DNA of 41,923 bases from DTU036 sp964346475 (GTDB lineage Bacteria > Bacillota > Clostridia > Peptostreptococcales > Acidaminobacteraceae). Shown here piece by piece: positions 23,716 to 31,900 of this stretch. Under the pieces are notes generated by a model. That model worked only from the letters and a program-made list of their open reading frames with translations, searched no databases and was not told where the DNA came from. The translations under genes and the position numbers were made by a program. The stretch lies in assembly GCA_964346475.1 (NCBI GenBank), contig CAYFUM010000010.1, positions 1 to 41,923 on the forward strand, given 5' to 3'. Positions within the stretch are counted from its first letter, which is position 1. The number at the start of each line of letters is the position of its first letter.

Positions 23716-25035
23716 ATGAATCAAAATAATTTCTTTTCCAAATATTTCAATTTCCAGGATAATAATACCAGCCTGGGAAGGGAAATAGATGCAGGCTTCA
23801 CAACCTTTATGACCATGGCCTACATACTGGTGGTCAACCCACTAATTCTAGCCGATGCTGGTATGGATCCCGGGGCAGTATTTACAGCTACAGCACTGTC
23901 CTCTATGATTGCAACCCTATTTATGGCCTTTTTAGCTAACCTACCCTTTGCCCTGGCCCCTGGCATGGGCCTCAATGCTTTTTTTGCCTACTATGTAGTT
24001 TTACAGCTGGGCTATTCCTGGCAGATGGCTTTAACTGGGGTCTTCCTAGAAGGTATAATTTTTATAATTCTCTCCTTTTTCAATGTCAGGGAGGCCATTA
24101 TAAACTCGATACCCCTCTCCCTTAAAAAAGCGATTTCAGTGGGAATCGGTCTTTTTATAGCCTTTATAGGCCTGGGAAATGTGGGCATGATAGTCCAGGG
24201 CGATGGAGTTCTTCTAGCCCTCGGCAATATCCTTAGTAAGGAAGTTCTAATGACCCTGGCGGGCGTCTTTCTAATAGCAATCCTACTTAGCCGCAGGGTT
24301 AAGGGAGCTATCCTTATAGGAATTTTTGCCATGACCCTGGTGGGAATTCCCCTGGGAGTTACCCAGCTTCCTGCAGGTGGACTGGGAGCCATTTTCTCAA
24401 AACCACCTAGCCTGGCCCCAACACTCTTTAAATTTGACTGGTCTAATATTTTTTCCAGTGACATGCTGATAATAGTCTTCACCTTTTTAATGATTGACAT
24501 GTTTGATACGGTGGGAACCCTGGTGGGTGTAGCCACCAAGGCTGGCATGTTGGATGAAGAGGGCAATGTCCCTAGAGCCAAGGAAGCTCTACTGGCTGAC
24601 GCCATCGGTACCATAGCAGGAGCAGCCCTAGGTACATCAACTGTCACTACCTATGTAGAGAGTGCTTCCGGTGTTGCTGAGGGTGGAAGAACCGGAATGA
24701 CCGCCCTTACAACAGGAACTCTCTTTCTACTGAGTCTCTTTTTTGCACCGCTTTTTCTTATGGTGCCCTCGGCTGCTACAGCACCTGCCCTTATAATAGT
24801 GGGCTGCTTTATGATGAGCCCTGTTGGAGAGATAAACTGGGAAGATTTTACAGAGGCAATTCCAGCCTTTCTTACCATAGCTATGATGCCCTTTGCCTAT
24901 GCCATCAATGAAGGAATAGTCTTTGGTATTATAAGCTATACCTTTATCAAATTCTTTGCAGGCAGGGGTAAGGAGGTTCCAAAACTCACCTACCTAATAG
25001 CCTTTCTCTTTATACTGGCAAAGATCTTTTTATAG
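23716..25035 (+). CDS. NCS2-family purine permease (AzgA/PbuG-like)
   Basis: 439-aa transporter with about 12-14 transmembrane segments, predicted to import adenine, guanine or hypoxanthine with protons. Family marks are the N-terminal LGREIDAGFTTFMTMAYIL, NPLILADAG, FALAPGMGLNAFFAYYVV and DMFDTVGTLVGVATKAGM, with a GTSTVTTYVESASGVAEGGR motif. I choose ATG 23716 over GTG 23713 because the SD AAGGAGG (23705-23711) is better spaced. It has its own terminator. It could feed purines to the PucR-linked cluster about 10 kb away, but nothing ties the two directly. Confidence 0.92.
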   Translation: MNQNNFFSKYFNFQDNNTSLGREIDAGFTTFMTMAYILVVNPLILADAGMDPGAVFTATALSSMIATLFMAFLANLPFALAPGMGLNAFFAYYVVLQLGYSWQMALTGVFLEGIIFIILSFFNVREAIINSIPLSLKKAISVGIGLFIAFIGLGNVGMIVQGDGVLLALGNILSKEVLMTLAGVFLIAILLSRRVKGAILIGIFAMTLVGIPLGVTQLPAGGLGAIFSKPPSLAPTLFKFDWSNIFSSDMLIIVFTFLMIDMFDTVGTLVGVATKAGMLDEEGNVPRAKEALLADAIGTIAGAALGTSTVTTYVESASGVAEGGRTGMTALTTGTLFLLSLFFAPLFLMVPSAATAPALIIVGCFMMSPVGEINWEDFTEAIPAFLTIAMMPFAYAINEGIVFGIISYTFIKFFAGRGKEVPKLTYLIAFLFILAKIFL

Positions 25036-25040
25036 GACAC

Positions 25041-25067
25041 AAAATCCCGGATTAACCGGGATTTTTT
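25041..25067. terminator. Terminator between the NCS2 permease and SGNH hydrolase genes
   Basis: AAAATCCCGG / CCGGGATTTT with a 5-nt loop and T-run, between convergent genes. Confidence 0.93.
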
Positions 25068-25094
25068 CTATGCAGTATTTTTTAGAAAAAGCAC

Positions 25095-25775
25095 CTAAAG
25101 CTCCTTTAATTTCTCAGCCAAGGGCTGGGCAAGTTTTTCAGCTAGAAAATCCTGACCCCTGGGATTTATGTGCATGCCATCCCTGCAGATATAGTCCTTG
25201 TAGTTCTTCTCTTCTAGGATAAGTCTGCGTAGGTCCAGCAGGGGAACTCTGAGCTTTTTAGCAATATCCCTTAGCCTTTTATCGTAGCTTTCCTGCCAGT
25301 GGAAGATATTTTCCGTCTTCCCCAGCCAGGATAGGATAGTCTCTCCGTTGAAAAACTCTGAGAGGTAGGAGAAAAAGGACTGGTGGTTTAGGGGAGGTAG
25401 GCTAAGGGCTATGGGCTTGAGTTCAAGATCAATTAGCTCCCTTAGGATTCTTTCATACTTCTTGCCAAAGTCCTCCAGCCCTATCTTGGGACCATGGTCC
25501 TTTTCTGGACTCTCTGCGATTTCTCCCCAGGAGTGGTTGCAGTCGTTACCACCAAAAAGCACTAGAACTGGGCTAGAAACCAGGAAGGCGTCTTTTTTTC
25601 TTTCTATAAATTCCAGGCCCTTGTCAACGGTGGCTCCAAAGACGCCATAGTTTTTAGACTCTAGGCTGAGGGAGTCCAGAGCTTTTTCCAGCATAGGCTG
25701 GGCCTTTATCCTATATCTTCCCTCCTTATTTAGGTAAACGCCTTTTATTATTGAGTCTCCTAGGGTATATATCAT
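25095..25775 (-). CDS. SGNH/GDSL-family hydrolase
   Basis: 226-aa cytoplasmic esterase or lipase-like hydrolase. Block I is YTLGDSIIKG with the nucleophile S8. Block III is LFGGNDCNH (oxyanion Asn) and block V is CRDGMHINPRGQ, giving the catalytic Asp and His. I place the start at the ATG 25775-25773, where AAAGGAGG lies 5 bp upstream; the frame is open about 19 codons further but without an SD. There is no signal peptide. The substrate is unknown: acyl esters, carbohydrate O-acetyl groups or lysophospholipids are all possible. Confidence 0.85.
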   Translation of the reverse strand: MIYTLGDSIIKGVYLNKEGRYRIKAQPMLEKALDSLSLESKNYGVFGATVDKGLEFIERKKDAFLVSSPVLVLFGGNDCNHSWGEIAESPEKDHGPKIGLEDFGKKYERILRELIDLELKPIALSLPPLNHQSFFSYLSEFFNGETILSWLGKTENIFHWQESYDKRLRDIAKKLRVPLLDLRRLILEEKNYKDYICRDGMHINPRGQDFLAEKLAQPLAEKLKEL

Positions 25776-25900
25776 GTCAGCCTCCTTTGATGTAGTAATT
25801 AAAACTATATACCATGGTTTGAGTCCTGTCAAGCTGGTTTCTTGCCTGGGATGGGCTTGACTAAGGATCTAGATTTGCTAAACTGGTTTTGGAGGTAGTG

Positions 25901-26371
25901 ATGGAAAAAAGGGACCAGATATTAAAGGACTTTGAAGACGATTTTATTAGAAGCTGGGAGGAGTTTCCTGACATCTTGCTCTACATGGACCAGGTCATTA
26001 CTCTGATGGAGGACCAGGTATTTTTCAAGGAGAGCCAGGGGAGTATGACCCCTTCCATGGTAAATAACTATGTCAAGGCTGGCCTTCTAGCCAGGGCCGA
26101 GAAGAAGAAATATGGCAGGGACCACTTAGCCAGGCTCAGCATGATAGGGATAATAAAGCAGGTTCTTTCTCTAAAGGAGATGGAGAGCCTCTTTTCAGAT
26201 TTTCCCAGTGATAGGGATGGCTATGAGCTCTACTACAGGATTCTCGAGCAGGCTAAAAAAGAGGTCCTGGAGGAAATTAAGGACTATGATGGGGAGAAGG
26301 TACTCCTGCATCTTATTATGAAAAGTTATCTTTATAAGGTCTTGGCCCAGGAGCTGCTAAATGAAGATTAA
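25901..26371 (+). CDS. DUF1836 protein, MerR-like putative regulator
   Basis: 156-aa protein of the DUF1836 family as I recall it. Marks are FPDILLYMDQVITLMEDQ, the helix MVNNYVKAGLLARAEKKKYGRDHLARL and IGIIKQVLSL, which resemble a MerR-type helix-turn-helix. The start is ATG 25901 with GGAGG 5 bp upstream; two further in-frame starts lie just before it. It overlaps the glycosylase gene by 11 bp, so it is cotranscribed with it. The target genes are unknown. Confidence 0.75.
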   Translation: MEKRDQILKDFEDDFIRSWEEFPDILLYMDQVITLMEDQVFFKESQGSMTPSMVNNYVKAGLLARAEKKKYGRDHLARLSMIGIIKQVLSLKEMESLFSDFPSDRDGYELYYRILEQAKKEVLEEIKDYDGEKVLLHLIMKSYLYKVLAQELLNED

Positions 26372-27182
26372 AACAAATTTCTCCCCGGAAAACACCTTTT
26401 TTAATGGCCAGTGCTTTCGCTGGAATAAGGAAGGGGATAGTTTTGTAGGGGTGGTGGAGTCAAGGCTTCTTAGGCTAAAAAAACAAGGGGACTACTTATA
26501 TGTGGAAGGTCTTGAAGAGGGGGATAGGCTCTGGCTGGAAAACTACCTTGGTTTTGAAGATGACCTGGAGGAAAAGGAAAGGGCTATAGGGGAGATAGAT
26601 GATATTATGAGGGCTGCCGTCCAGCACGGCAGGGGCATGCATATGCTGCGCCAGGAGCCCTTTGAGACCCTGATTAGCTTTATTATTTCAGCTAATAATC
26701 ATATTCCCAGGATTAAGAGTTTGGTAGAAAAACTTGCAAGAAATTATGGAGAAGAGATAGTACCTGGCTACTATAGTTTTCCCACTGCAGCTAGGCTAGC
26801 CCAGGTTAGCATAGAGGAGCTAAGGGAACTGGGGACAGGCTATAGGGACAGGTATATCCACCACGCAGCAAATCTTGTTGCCTCAGGTGAACTAGATTTA
26901 AGTGAGCTCTATGGTCTTTCCAGCAAAGAGGCAGGAAGGGAGCTTGAAAAAGCCAAGGGAGTTGGAAAGAAGGTGGCTTCCTGCGTTTTGCTTTTCGCCT
27001 TTGGTAAAAGGGATAGCTTTCCAGTGGATACCTGGATAAAGAAGGCCCTGACCATCCATTATCCTGAGGAAATTAAAAAATATCCCAGTGTGGATGATTT
27101 TCTTCGAGGCTATTTTGGGGAAGATAGTGGCCTGGCCCAGCAGTACCTTTTCCACTATATGAGGACAGGAATTAAGGAATAA
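26361..27182 (+). CDS. ogg: 8-oxoguanine DNA glycosylase, Ogg1-like
   Basis: 273-aa base-excision repair enzyme of the HhH-GPD superfamily. The N-terminal OGG domain starts with FNGQCFRWNKEGDSFVG. The helix-hairpin-helix is AKGVGKKVASCVLLF, whose second Lys is the Schiff-base candidate, and the catalytic Asp follows in SFPVDTWIKKAL. EPFETLISFIISANNHIPRIK is the glycosylase helix. It overlaps the DUF1836 gene by 11 bp. It would protect the genome of an anaerobe from oxidised guanine during oxygen exposure. Confidence 0.92.
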   Translation: MKIKTNFSPENTFFNGQCFRWNKEGDSFVGVVESRLLRLKKQGDYLYVEGLEEGDRLWLENYLGFEDDLEEKERAIGEIDDIMRAAVQHGRGMHMLRQEPFETLISFIISANNHIPRIKSLVEKLARNYGEEIVPGYYSFPTAARLAQVSIEELRELGTGYRDRYIHHAANLVASGELDLSELYGLSSKEAGRELEKAKGVGKKVASCVLLFAFGKRDSFPVDTWIKKALTIHYPEEIKKYPSVDDFLRGYFGEDSGLAQQYLFHYMRTGIKE

Positions 27183-27249
27183 ATGTAAAGATTTACCCAG
27201 TTTATTCTGGGTATATAGGTGAGTGCAAATCTATAAGGAGGTGTTTTTT

Positions 27250-27513
27250 ATGTCAATTAAACCCATAGGAGAGCGAGTTGTACTAAAGGAAATTGAAGCA
27301 GAAGAGACAACTCGTAGTGGACTAATCCTAGCTGGTGAAAAGGAAGAGCCACAAAAGGCCAGTGTCATAGCCACCACCGAGGAGGGTGAGAAATTAGGCC
27401 TAGAAGTGGGAGCCCAGGTCTATTATAAGAAGTATGCTGGGACCAAGGTCAAATATGAAGGTGAAGAGTACATCATTATTGACATCGAAGATGTACTGGC
27501 AGTAATTCTATAG
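27250..27513 (+). CDS. groES: Co-chaperonin GroES
   Basis: 87-aa subunit of the heptameric lid for GroEL. It begins MSIKPIGERVVLKEIEAEE; the mobile loop is TTRSGLILAGEKEEP and the C-terminus YIIIDIEDVLAVI. I place the start at ATG 27250 because AAGGAGGT (27235-27242) is 7 bp upstream. It is slightly shorter than the usual 94-97 aa. groEL follows after 8 bp. No full CIRCE operator was seen upstream; only a GAGTGCAAA half remains (27221-27229). Confidence 0.95.
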   Translation: MSIKPIGERVVLKEIEAEETTRSGLILAGEKEEPQKASVIATTEEGEKLGLEVGAQVYYKKYAGTKVKYEGEEYIIIDIEDVLAVIL

Positions 27514-27521
27514 GAGGAAGT

Positions 27522-29150
27522 ATGGCTAAGGAAATTAAACATGCACTGGATGCAAGAAAGAGTTTAGAAGCAGGGCTTAACCTGCTGGCAGATACAGTAA
27601 AGGTAACACTGGGACCCAAGGGAAGAAATGTAATCCTAGAAAAAAGCTTTGGTGCACCCCTGATTACCAATGATGGCGTCACCATCGCCAGAGAAATTGA
27701 GCTGGAGGATGCCTTTGAGAACCTGGGTGCCCAGCTGGTTAAGGAAGTTGCCACAAAAACCAATGATGTTGCTGGCGATGGAACAACAACAGCCACGGTT
27801 CTAGCCCAGGCCATTGTAAGAGAAGGTCTAAAAAATGTTGCGGCAGGAGCCAATCCTATCCTGATTAAAAAGGGAATTGAAGGGGCTACCGAGGCAGCTA
27901 CAAGCTACCTAGAGAGCATTTCTGTAGTGGTTGATAGCGGCGAGGATATTGCCCATGTGGCGGCCAACTCCGCCGGTGATGAGAAGGTTGGCGATATCAT
28001 CAGTGAAGCCATGGAAAAGGTTGGTAGAGATGGTGTAATTACAGTAGAGGAGAGCAAGTCTACAGCCACAGAGCTAGAGGTTGTAGAGGGTATGCAGTTT
28101 GAAAGAGGCTACGTCTCCCCCTATATGATAGATGATGTGGAGAAGAAGACCGCAAGTCTTGAAGAGCCCCTGATTCTAATTACTGACCATAAGATCTCCA
28201 CCAACGCAGAAATAGTTCCCCTCCTGGAGCAGATTCTAGAGAGTGGACAAAAGCTCCTAATGATTACTGAAGACATAGAGGGCGAAGCCCTGACTACCCT
28301 GGTTGTCAACAAGCTAAGGGGTGCCTTTGATGTTGTTGCTGTTAAGGCTCCTGGTTTTGGGGATAGAAGAAAAGACATGCTAGAGGATATTGCTATTCTT
28401 ACCGGTGGCAAGTATATATCCAAGGACCTAGGCCATGACCTAAAGGAAGTAAGACTTGATGAACTGGGAAGGGCCAAGAATGTCCATATAACCAAGGATG
28501 ACACTATAATTAGTGATGGTTATGGAGACAGGGAGGCCATTGCCGCTAGGGTTGCCCAGATTAGACATGATATTGAAAATTCTGATAGTGAGTTTGATAC
28601 AGAAAAACTTCAGGAGCGCCTGGCTAAGCTAGCCGGTGGAGTGGCGGTCATCCGTGTAGGAGCCACTACTGAGATTGAGATGAAGGAGAAAAAACTCCGA
28701 ATCGAAGACGCCCTTAACGCTACTAGAGCAGCTGTTGCCGAGGGTATTTTACCTGGTGGTGGAGTAGCCTATATAAGAGCCCAGAAGGCTGTTGAAGAGT
28801 ATGCAGAGACCCTGGAGGGAGACTACAGGACAGGTGCCCTGATTATCCTACGCTCTCTAGAGGAGCCCCTGCGTCAAATCGCTGCCAACTCAGGCAGGGA
28901 GAGCTCAGTTATCCTGGAAGCTGTTAAGCAAAGAGAGGGAAATGAGGGCTTTAACGCTCTAACCGAAGTCTTTGAAGACCTCTTCCAAGCTGGTATTGTT
29001 GACCCCACCATGGTGGCACGTTCAGCCCTGGAGAATGCGGCTTCAATAAGTGCCCTTTTCCTAACCACCGAGGCAGCTGTGGTTGAAATCCCTGCCGAAG
29101 GCCCTGAAATGCCAATGGGTGGCATGGGCGGCATGGGTGGTATGATGTAG
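27522..29150 (+). CDS. groEL: Chaperonin GroEL
   Basis: 542-aa ATP-dependent protein-folding machine subunit, full length. Recognisable stretches are KVTLGPKGRNVILEKSFG with the ATP-site, DVAGDGTTTATVLAQAI, the apical segment VVAVKAPGFGDRRKDMLEDI, LPGGGVAYIRA and the flexible GGMGGMGGMM tail. The SD AGGAGG precedes ATG. It is the second gene of groESL and is followed by a terminator. Confidence 0.98.
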   Translation: MAKEIKHALDARKSLEAGLNLLADTVKVTLGPKGRNVILEKSFGAPLITNDGVTIAREIELEDAFENLGAQLVKEVATKTNDVAGDGTTTATVLAQAIVREGLKNVAAGANPILIKKGIEGATEAATSYLESISVVVDSGEDIAHVAANSAGDEKVGDIISEAMEKVGRDGVITVEESKSTATELEVVEGMQFERGYVSPYMIDDVEKKTASLEEPLILITDHKISTNAEIVPLLEQILESGQKLLMITEDIEGEALTTLVVNKLRGAFDVVAVKAPGFGDRRKDMLEDIAILTGGKYISKDLGHDLKEVRLDELGRAKNVHITKDDTIISDGYGDREAIAARVAQIRHDIENSDSEFDTEKLQERLAKLAGGVAVIRVGATTEIEMKEKKLRIEDALNATRAAVAEGILPGGGVAYIRAQKAVEEYAETLEGDYRTGALIILRSLEEPLRQIAANSGRESSVILEAVKQREGNEGFNALTEVFEDLFQAGIVDPTMVARSALENAASISALFLTTEAAVVEIPAEGPEMPMGGMGGMGGMM

Positions 29151-29185
29151 AGGCTTAGGGCCTAAAAGATTTAAAAGATCTGTGA

Positions 29186-29212
29186 GGAAGGATTTATATC
29201 CTTCCTTTTTTT
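29186..29212 (+). terminator. Intrinsic terminator of groESL
   Basis: GGAAGGAT / ATCCTTCC with a 4-nt loop and seven T, between groEL and the convergent bioY. Confidence 0.93.
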
Positions 29213-29226
29213 GTCTTGATTTATTC

Positions 29227-29772
29227 CTAGTCCAAATAGAGGCGGCTCTTTTTAAGTCTGGTCCTAAGTAGAGGACCGAGATAGGCGGCCAGGAGGATTT
29301 TAACTAGGTCTCCTAGAATAAAGGGATATACCCCCACCATTAGGGCTGCTTGGAAGCTGAGCTTTAGCTGCAGGGCTAGCCAGGAAGTCCCCAGGATGTA
29401 GCAGCTGGCCTGGCCCAGGACCATGCCCAGGATACTTAGAGAGTAGGCCTTGTAGACCTCCACAAAATATCCAGTCAAAAGGGCCATGGTAAGGTAGCCA
29501 ATTATATAGCCACCAGTGGGACCTAGGAGCTTGGAGGGTCCTCCGGTAAAGCCTGAAAAGACCGGTAGCCCTATCAGTCCCAGGCCTATGTAGAGAAAAA
29601 GGCTCATAAGACTAGGTCGCCTACCCAGGAGGTAGAGGCTTAGAAAGATCAGGAGGTTTATAAAAGAAAGAGGTACAGGACCCAGGGGAAAGGTAAGGGG
29701 CCCCATCAGGGCCATCAGGGCTGCCATCAGGGCAACTCTAGTCATAAGCTGGGGTTTCATTTTTCTTTTCAT
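29227..29772 (-). CDS. bioY: Biotin transporter substrate-binding subunit BioY
   Basis: 181-aa membrane S-component of an ECF transporter, binding biotin. About six transmembrane helices. Family marks are the N-terminal ALMAALMALMGPLTFPLGPVPLSF, FSGFTGGPSKLLGPTGGYIIGYL and the C-terminal YPFILGDLVKILLAAYL. No ECF ATPase or EcfT gene is adjacent, so it would share the general ECF module. The start is ATG 29772 with a weak GGAAAA SD; ATG 29760 is an alternative. No clear BirA operator was found. Confidence 0.93.
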   Translation of the reverse strand: MKRKMKPQLMTRVALMAALMALMGPLTFPLGPVPLSFINLLIFLSLYLLGRRPSLMSLFLYIGLGLIGLPVFSGFTGGPSKLLGPTGGYIIGYLTMALLTGYFVEVYKAYSLSILGMVLGQASCYILGTSWLALQLKLSFQAALMVGVYPFILGDLVKILLAAYLGPLLRTRLKKSRLYLD

Positions 29773-30070
29773 AATTTTCCTATTTATATAGTCTCCTTTA
29801 AATTACTATAGCTGGAAATAAAGTCAAGTTTACCTCCTCTGGTTAAATAGCAATTAATGACAGACTCCTTTAGCTTGAGGCCCGCCAGAGCTTGGAACAG
29901 CGATTTATATAAGCAAAAAACAGGAATATAAAAAATATTTTTGTCTAAATTGCATATAATCATGTTATAAAATTACTAGATATATTATAATTACTTGTAA
30001 TAAGTGAGGCCTGTTTTCTACTTCCCTGGAATTAACTACTAGACTTCTCTACTTAGAAAGGAAAGACGCT
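29773..30070. other. AT-rich divergent intergenic region, bioY / hydrogenase operon
   Basis: About 300 bp without a coding region. Towards the plus-strand operon it holds TTGTCT (29941-29946) with TTATAA (29965-29970) at 18 bp, and two further TATAAT boxes (29955-29960, 29986-29991) without good -35 partners. On the minus strand TTGACT lies upstream of bioY but without a convincing -10. No riboswitch recognised. Confidence 0.5.
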
Positions 30071-31900
30071 ATGAGTAGACTAAGCATAATTACCAGCAAC
30101 AAGGCCCAGGAAACCATAGAATTTCTCTATAAGGACTTGGAAAGGCGGATTGTTTCTAGCCCCCCGGGGCTATGCCCCATTGACCTTACAGCTTCCTTTG
30201 TTAAGATGAGCCACGCCCAGACCTGTGGCAAGTGCTCACCCTGTAGGATAGGCTTAGGCCATTTGGTTGATTTACTAGAGGAGGTCTTGGATGGAGGTGC
30301 TGGGATGGAGATCCTAGACCTAATTGAGAGCACTGCCCAGGCTATTTACTATACCTCTGATTGTGCCATAGGCTATGAAGCAGCCCATATGGTTTTAAGG
30401 GGCCTGGAGGGTTTTAGGGAGGACTTCGAAGAGCATATTCTAAGGGGCCGCTGTACTGCAGCTCTAAACCAGGCCATTCCCTGTATTTCCCTGTGTCCTG
30501 CCGGTGTGGATGTACCAGGTTACATAGCCCTAATAGCAGAGGGCAGGTATGACGACGCAGTCAGGCTAATAAGAAAGGACAACCCCCTGCCAGCTGTTTG
30601 TGGGCTGATCTGTGAGCATCCCTGTGAGACCCGCTGTAGAAGAAATATGATCGATAACTCCATCAATATAAGGGGCCTTAAGCGCTTTGCAGTGGATAAT
30701 GCTGGCAGGGTCCCCCTACCCGAGAGGATGCCGGCTACGGGCAAGAGGGTTGCCATTATTGGCGGTGGCCCTAGTGGCCTCAGCGCTGCCTACTACCTGG
30801 CCCTAATGGGCCATGATGTGGAGATTTTTGAAAGGAGAAAGCACCTTGGGGGTATGCTCAGGTATGGTATACCAAAGTACAGGCTGCCTAGAGAGGTCCT
30901 CCAAGATGAGGTGGACACCATCCTATCCCTAGGTATCAAGGTTCACAAGGAAATCGATGTGGGTAGGGATATCACCTTTAAGAAAATCAAGGATGACTTT
31001 GATGCTGTCTACATAGCCATAGGAGCCCATACTGATAAAAAGATCAACCTAGAGGGCCACGCTGGCGGTATAGTTTCTGCAGTTGACGTCCTTAGAAGAA
31101 GTGGCGATGAGCTGGATCTTAATTTCAAGGACAAGGATGTTGTGGTCATTGGCGGGGGCAATGTTGCCATGGACGTGGCAAGGACTGCTAGAAGAAGTGG
31201 CGCCAAGAGGGTCAGCGTTGTCTACAGGAGAAGGAAGGTGGACATGACGGCCCTGGAGGAGGAAGTAGAAGGAGCCATTGCCGAGGGCTGTGAGATTCTA
31301 GACCTCTATACTCCTAGAAAGATTGAAACCGATGAGAACAATAACCTGGCAGGCCTTTGGATCCAGTCCCAGATTATAGGAAGGATCCCCTATGACAGGC
31401 CTGTGCCTGTGGATGCCAAGAGCGACTCATTTATGATCCCCTGCGACAAGATGGTCCTGGCAGTGGGCCAGGGTATTGAGTCTAAGAACTTTGAGAAGGA
31501 AGGGGTTCCTGTAACCAGGGGAGCCATTGACGCCCTGGAGTGGTCAGGCATTGAGAACATTCCCGGGGTCTATGCCGGAGGAGACTGTGTATCGGGGCCT
31601 GCTACAGTAATTAGAGCCATTGCTGCAGGCAAGGTAGCTGCGGCAAACATTGATGAGTATCTTGGTTACCACCACGTCATAGAAAGTGATGTGGATATTC
31701 CCGAGCCCAGGATTGCTGATCGCATCCCCTGTGGCCGTGTAAATATGAGGGAAAGGGAGGCTAGTGAGAGGGTTCTAGATTTTGAACTTGTAGAGTGTCC
31801 CATGAGCCATGAGGAGGCTATGCAGGAATCTAGTAGATGCCTAAGGTGTGATCACTTTGGCCTTGGAGTCTTCAAGGGAGGGAGGATAGAGAAGTGGTAA
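30071..31900 (+). CDS. NuoF C-terminal / GltD-type Fe-S flavoprotein, hydrogenase partner
   Basis: 609-aa hybrid. Residues about 40-120 match only the C-terminal [4Fe-4S] domain of NuoF/HydB (AQTCGKCSPCRIG with C52, C55, C58, then C98); the FMN/NADH domain of NuoF is missing. The rest is a GltD-like module: an Fe-S region with C138/C142 and CGLICEHPCETRC, FAD site AIIGGGPSGLSAAYYLA, second Rossmann VVVIGGGNVAMDVARTARRSGA followed by Arg-rich YRRR, and a C-terminal FAD motif YAGGDCVSGPATVIRAI. It overlaps the hydrogenase start, so it probably passes NAD(P)H electrons to or from that enzyme. The Arg-rich loop suggests NADPH, by analogy with GltD. Confidence 0.9.
   Translation: MSRLSIITSNKAQETIEFLYKDLERRIVSSPPGLCPIDLTASFVKMSHAQTCGKCSPCRIGLGHLVDLLEEVLDGGAGMEILDLIESTAQAIYYTSDCAIGYEAAHMVLRGLEGFREDFEEHILRGRCTAALNQAIPCISLCPAGVDVPGYIALIAEGRYDDAVRLIRKDNPLPAVCGLICEHPCETRCRRNMIDNSINIRGLKRFAVDNAGRVPLPERMPATGKRVAIIGGGPSGLSAAYYLALMGHDVEIFERRKHLGGMLRYGIPKYRLPREVLQDEVDTILSLGIKVHKEIDVGRDITFKKIKDDFDAVYIAIGAHTDKKINLEGHAGGIVSAVDVLRRSGDELDLNFKDKDVVVIGGGNVAMDVARTARRSGAKRVSVVYRRRKVDMTALEEEVEGAIAEGCEILDLYTPRKIETDENNNLAGLWIQSQIIGRIPYDRPVPVDAKSDSFMIPCDKMVLAVGQGIESKNFEKEGVPVTRGAIDALEWSGIENIPGVYAGGDCVSGPATVIRAIAAGKVAAANIDEYLGYHHVIESDVDIPEPRIADRIPCGRVNMREREASERVLDFELVECPMSHEEAMQESSRCLRCDHFGLGVFKGGRIEKW

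Noticed and set aside
24012..24647. Long antisense ORF (211 aa) inside the purine permease gene
   Set aside because: It lies wholly within a clear NCS2 gene, has no SD and gives a low-complexity Ser/Arg/Pro-rich translation typical of a shadow frame.
27221..27229. CIRCE heat-shock operator before groES
   Set aside because: Only GAGTGCAAA, close to the right half, is present. No TTAGCACTC-like left half lies 9 bp upstream, so I do not call a HrcA site.
28121..28504. Antisense ORF in groEL
   Set aside because: Shadow of a highly conserved gene; no own start signal.
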